The notes beneath the pieces are model-generated. The model made no database searches. It saw nothing but the letters and a program-made list of their open reading frames with translations, and had not been told where the DNA came from. From contig DATEMK010000085.1 in the NCBI GenBank assembly GCA_035275625.1, forward strand, positions 1 through 6,135: DNA of 6,135 nucleotides, given 5' to 3'. Origin of the DNA: DATEMK01 sp035275625. Lineage in GTDB: Bacteria > Bacteroidota > Bacteroidia > AKYH767-A > OLB10. This document shows, one piece after another, positions 4,522 to 6,135 of this stretch (its first letter is position 1; each line of letters opens with the position of its first letter). A program made the translations under genes and the position numbers.

Positions 4522-6135
4522 ATGAAAAAAATCTACATTTCGACATTAATTCTTCTTGCAGTTGTTACCAGGGGTGACCCTGTTTATTCGCAAATATGCG
4601 ATTCAATCACACCGGCATTTATTGTCAATCTTACCGGGCAACCCAACGGAACCTGGATCAGCCCAACAATCTCCCGTGATGGATATTGTTGCGGAGTCAC
4701 AGGCTCTGATAAATGCATTGAATTTATTATTACACTTGATTCTTCTGCAAACGGAATTAATTTCAGCATTGCCTCAGGAGCTGTGCCTCCGGGAGCACTA
4801 TTTTATCAGATCAATTGCGGACCTCCTGTTGCGGTAGGTCAACCTATTTGCCTGAGCGGACCGGGGCCTCATCTCCTCACATTTTGCAAACCCGGAAATA
4901 ATAATAATACATACCAGATAACATCTATTCCACAGCCCGCTCTTAATGGTACACAATGGGTTTCACAGGCGTGCACGGGAAACATGAATGTAACGGGACT
5001 GGAGGATACGAGCATAACATGGACATCAGTTCCTTATAATGCTACTTATAATTCTTTCTTAAGCTGTACAAATGGTTGTAATGCGGTTACTGTTAATCCT
5101 TCCGGAACAGCTTTACCTGCTTATGTTGATTACCAGGTTTGCGGTTATGTTACAGCAGCCTGCCTCGCAGTATATTTCTGTGATACCATTCGTATTAATT
5201 TCGTGAACAACCTTGCAGTTGCAATTACTCCGCAGAATCCGATTATTTGTTTTGGCGGCCCCAATGCAACTGTAACGGCAAATCCGTCAGGTGGATTGGC
5301 GCCTTTTAATTATTTATGGAGCAATGGTTCCACTTCACAGTCTATAACAGTAGGTGCCGGTATATATACAGTTCAGTTGCAGGATTCCATGTCCTGCTCC
5401 TTAACCTATGATACCGTTATAGTAACCGCCTTACCCTCTCCTATTGCAGCTAATGCCGGGACAGATCAATTGATGTGCACAAACCAGCAATCAGTAAACC
5501 TTAACGGAAGTGTTAATGTTGCTTCAGGTGGTATATGGCTTGGCGGATCAGGAATATTTTCTCCAGATAATATTACACTCAATGCGAATTACACTCCTTC
5601 AGCAAGTGAACTCATTTCGGGAAATCTGCAGTTGATGCTGGTAACAACAGGAAATTATTCCTGTCCTGCGGATACAGATGTTATTGTGATTACTATTTCT
5701 CAAAACCCGGTTCCATCTGTTAGCGGAAATATGAGCATCTGTGAAAATTCAACACAGGTTTACACAGCACCGTTCGTCTCAAATATAAATTATCTATGGT
5801 CAGTAACAGGTGGAAATATAATGGCCACGAATACGAATTCTATAACTGTTCAGTGGGGTAATTCCGGCAACGGAATAATTATGTTAACTGAAACCAATAC
5901 TGACGGTTGTGATTCTTCAATCATGGTCCCTGTTGTTATTAATCCAAATCCTGTTCCTGTCATTAATGGCCCACAATCAGTTTGCACAACAACAATCAGT
6001 CAATACACAGTTGCAAATCCTGTTGCAGGTAATTCTTACAACTGGTCAGTAACAGGCGGAAGTATTTCAGGCGCTTCAAACAACAGCAGTGTTAATGTGC
6101 AATGGAGCACTGCAGGAAATGCAACCATCACCGTC
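4522..6135 (+). CDS. Large secreted multidomain protein with SprB-like and PKD-like repeats (partial, probable T9SS/gliding-type adhesin)
   Basis: The frame stays open from the ATG at 4522 to the right edge (538 codons), so the C-terminus is missing. Residues 1-24 are a signal peptide (MKKIYIS, hydrophobic core, VYSQ). Residues 25-138 form a Cys-rich module with seven Cys (CDSITPA, GYCCG, CIEFIITLD, PPGALFYQINCGPP, TFCKPGNN). Residues 139-234 form a second Cys-rich module with six Cys (ACTGNMNVTG, YNSFLSCTNGC, YVDYQVCG, YFCDTIRINFVN). Residues 243-293 match a SprB-type repeat (CFGG, PSGGLAPFNYLWSNGSTSQ, GIYTVQLQDSMSC). Residues 305-394 are an Ig-like module (NAGTDQLMC, GGIWLGGSGIFSP, YTPSASE). 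Residues 395-475 and 476-538+ are tandem PKD-like units sharing NPVP, a Cys and WSVTGG. This order is typical of Bacteroidota surface proteins that end in a gliding-motility-associated or T9SS sorting domain. Probable roles are adhesion, gliding or matrix contact (inference). The leader is A-rich (AAAAAGAAA before ATG), without a Shine-Dalgarno site. A 93-codon frame at 4556-4837 is an out-of-frame shadow. Confidence 0.9.
   Translation, partial: MKKIYISTLILLAVVTRGDPVYSQICDSITPAFIVNLTGQPNGTWISPTISRDGYCCGVTGSDKCIEFIITLDSSANGINFSIASGAVPPGALFYQINCGPPVAVGQPICLSGPGPHLLTFCKPGNNNNTYQITSIPQPALNGTQWVSQACTGNMNVTGLEDTSITWTSVPYNATYNSFLSCTNGCNAVTVNPSGTALPAYVDYQVCGYVTAACLAVYFCDTIRINFVNNLAVAITPQNPIICFGGPNATVTANPSGGLAPFNYLWSNGSTSQSITVGAGIYTVQLQDSMSCSLTYDTVIVTALPSPIAANAGTDQLMCTNQQSVNLNGSVNVASGGIWLGGSGIFSPDNITLNANYTPSASELISGNLQLMLVTTGNYSCPADTDVIVITISQNPVPSVSGNMSICENSTQVYTAPFVSNINYLWSVTGGNIMATNTNSITVQWGNSGNGIIMLTETNTDGCDSSIMVPVVINPNPVPVINGPQSVCTTTISQYTVANPVAGNSYNWSVTGGSISGASNNSSVNVQWSTAGNATITV
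5704..6135 (+). repeat. Tandem PKD-like coding repeats, period about 81-82 codons
   Basis: Unit one starts at 5704 (NPVPSVSG) and unit two at 5947 (NPVPVING), the second cut by the window edge. Both contain a conserved Cys (residues 407 and 488), WSVTGG, and a VQW strand. At DNA level the 14-bp TGGTCAGTAACAGG is identical at 5797-5810 and 6043-6056, 246 bp apart. The rest has diverged at synonymous and nonsynonymous sites, so this is an older duplication. Confidence 0.65.

Noticed and set aside
4573..4581. RGD tripeptide as a possible cell-binding motif
   Set aside because: It lies at residues 17-19 within the predicted signal peptide and would be removed on export.
4556..4837. 93-codon plus-strand frame and the antisense frame at 4584-4769
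   Set aside because: Both are shadows of the large secreted protein, whose signal peptide starts at 4522 and whose frame stays open for 538 codons.
1..6135. CRISPR array, tRNA/rRNA, transposase or defence/toxin module
   Set aside because: No regularly spaced repeats, cloverleaf-like sequence, terminal inverted repeats with a transposase, or relevant protein motifs were seen on either strand.

Overview
The window looks like ordinary chromosomal DNA from a member of the Bacteroidota, probably a free-living or gliding-type lineage near the Sphingobacteriia, Chitinophagia or Flavobacteriia. This rests on four observations: moderately AT-rich DNA; start codons preceded by A-rich leaders instead of Shine-Dalgarno sites; promoter boxes resembling the Bacteroidota consensus TTTG-N19-21-TAnnTTTG; and a gene set typical of the phylum. 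That set comprises a TonB-dependent-receptor-like outer-membrane barrel with an N-terminal carboxypeptidase-regulatory-like domain, plus two Sec-exported repeat proteins of the kind usually sent out by the type IX secretion system (T9SS). I cannot name the species.

Layout. Positions 1-590 (minus) hold the N-terminal 196 codons of a secreted protein with propeller-like YNG..LY.GG / WNG..W repeats; its C-terminus lies beyond the left edge. A good promoter match for it lies at 619-650. Positions 701-1381 (minus) encode a complete short NAD(P)-binding Rossmann protein of the TIP30/HTATIP2-like atypical SDR group. A divergent spacer (1382-1642) carries the -7 box of that gene and several small inverted repeats in front of the next gene. 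Positions 1643-4069 (plus) encode a complete 808-residue outer-membrane receptor-like barrel. An AT-rich spacer of about 450 bp follows, with a terminator-like hairpin and a palindrome. Positions 4522-6135 (plus) hold the first 538 codons of a very large secreted multidomain protein: signal peptide, two Cys-rich N-terminal modules, a SprB-like repeat, an Ig-like GTD module and two tandem PKD-like modules. It is still open at the right edge.

How the genes relate. Nothing indicates one shared pathway. Three of the four genes encode envelope or surface proteins: the left and right ones are probably T9SS-secreted surface or adhesin proteins, and the middle one is an outer-membrane barrel of unknown ligand. 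The SDR-like protein is cytoplasmic and appears unrelated. No mobile element, CRISPR array, RNA gene or toxin/defence cassette was found. I see no convincing new system; the points most worth a second look are the unnamed Cys-rich head modules of the right-hand protein, the Trp at the usual catalytic Tyr position in the SDR protein, and the inverted repeat over the start region of the barrel gene.
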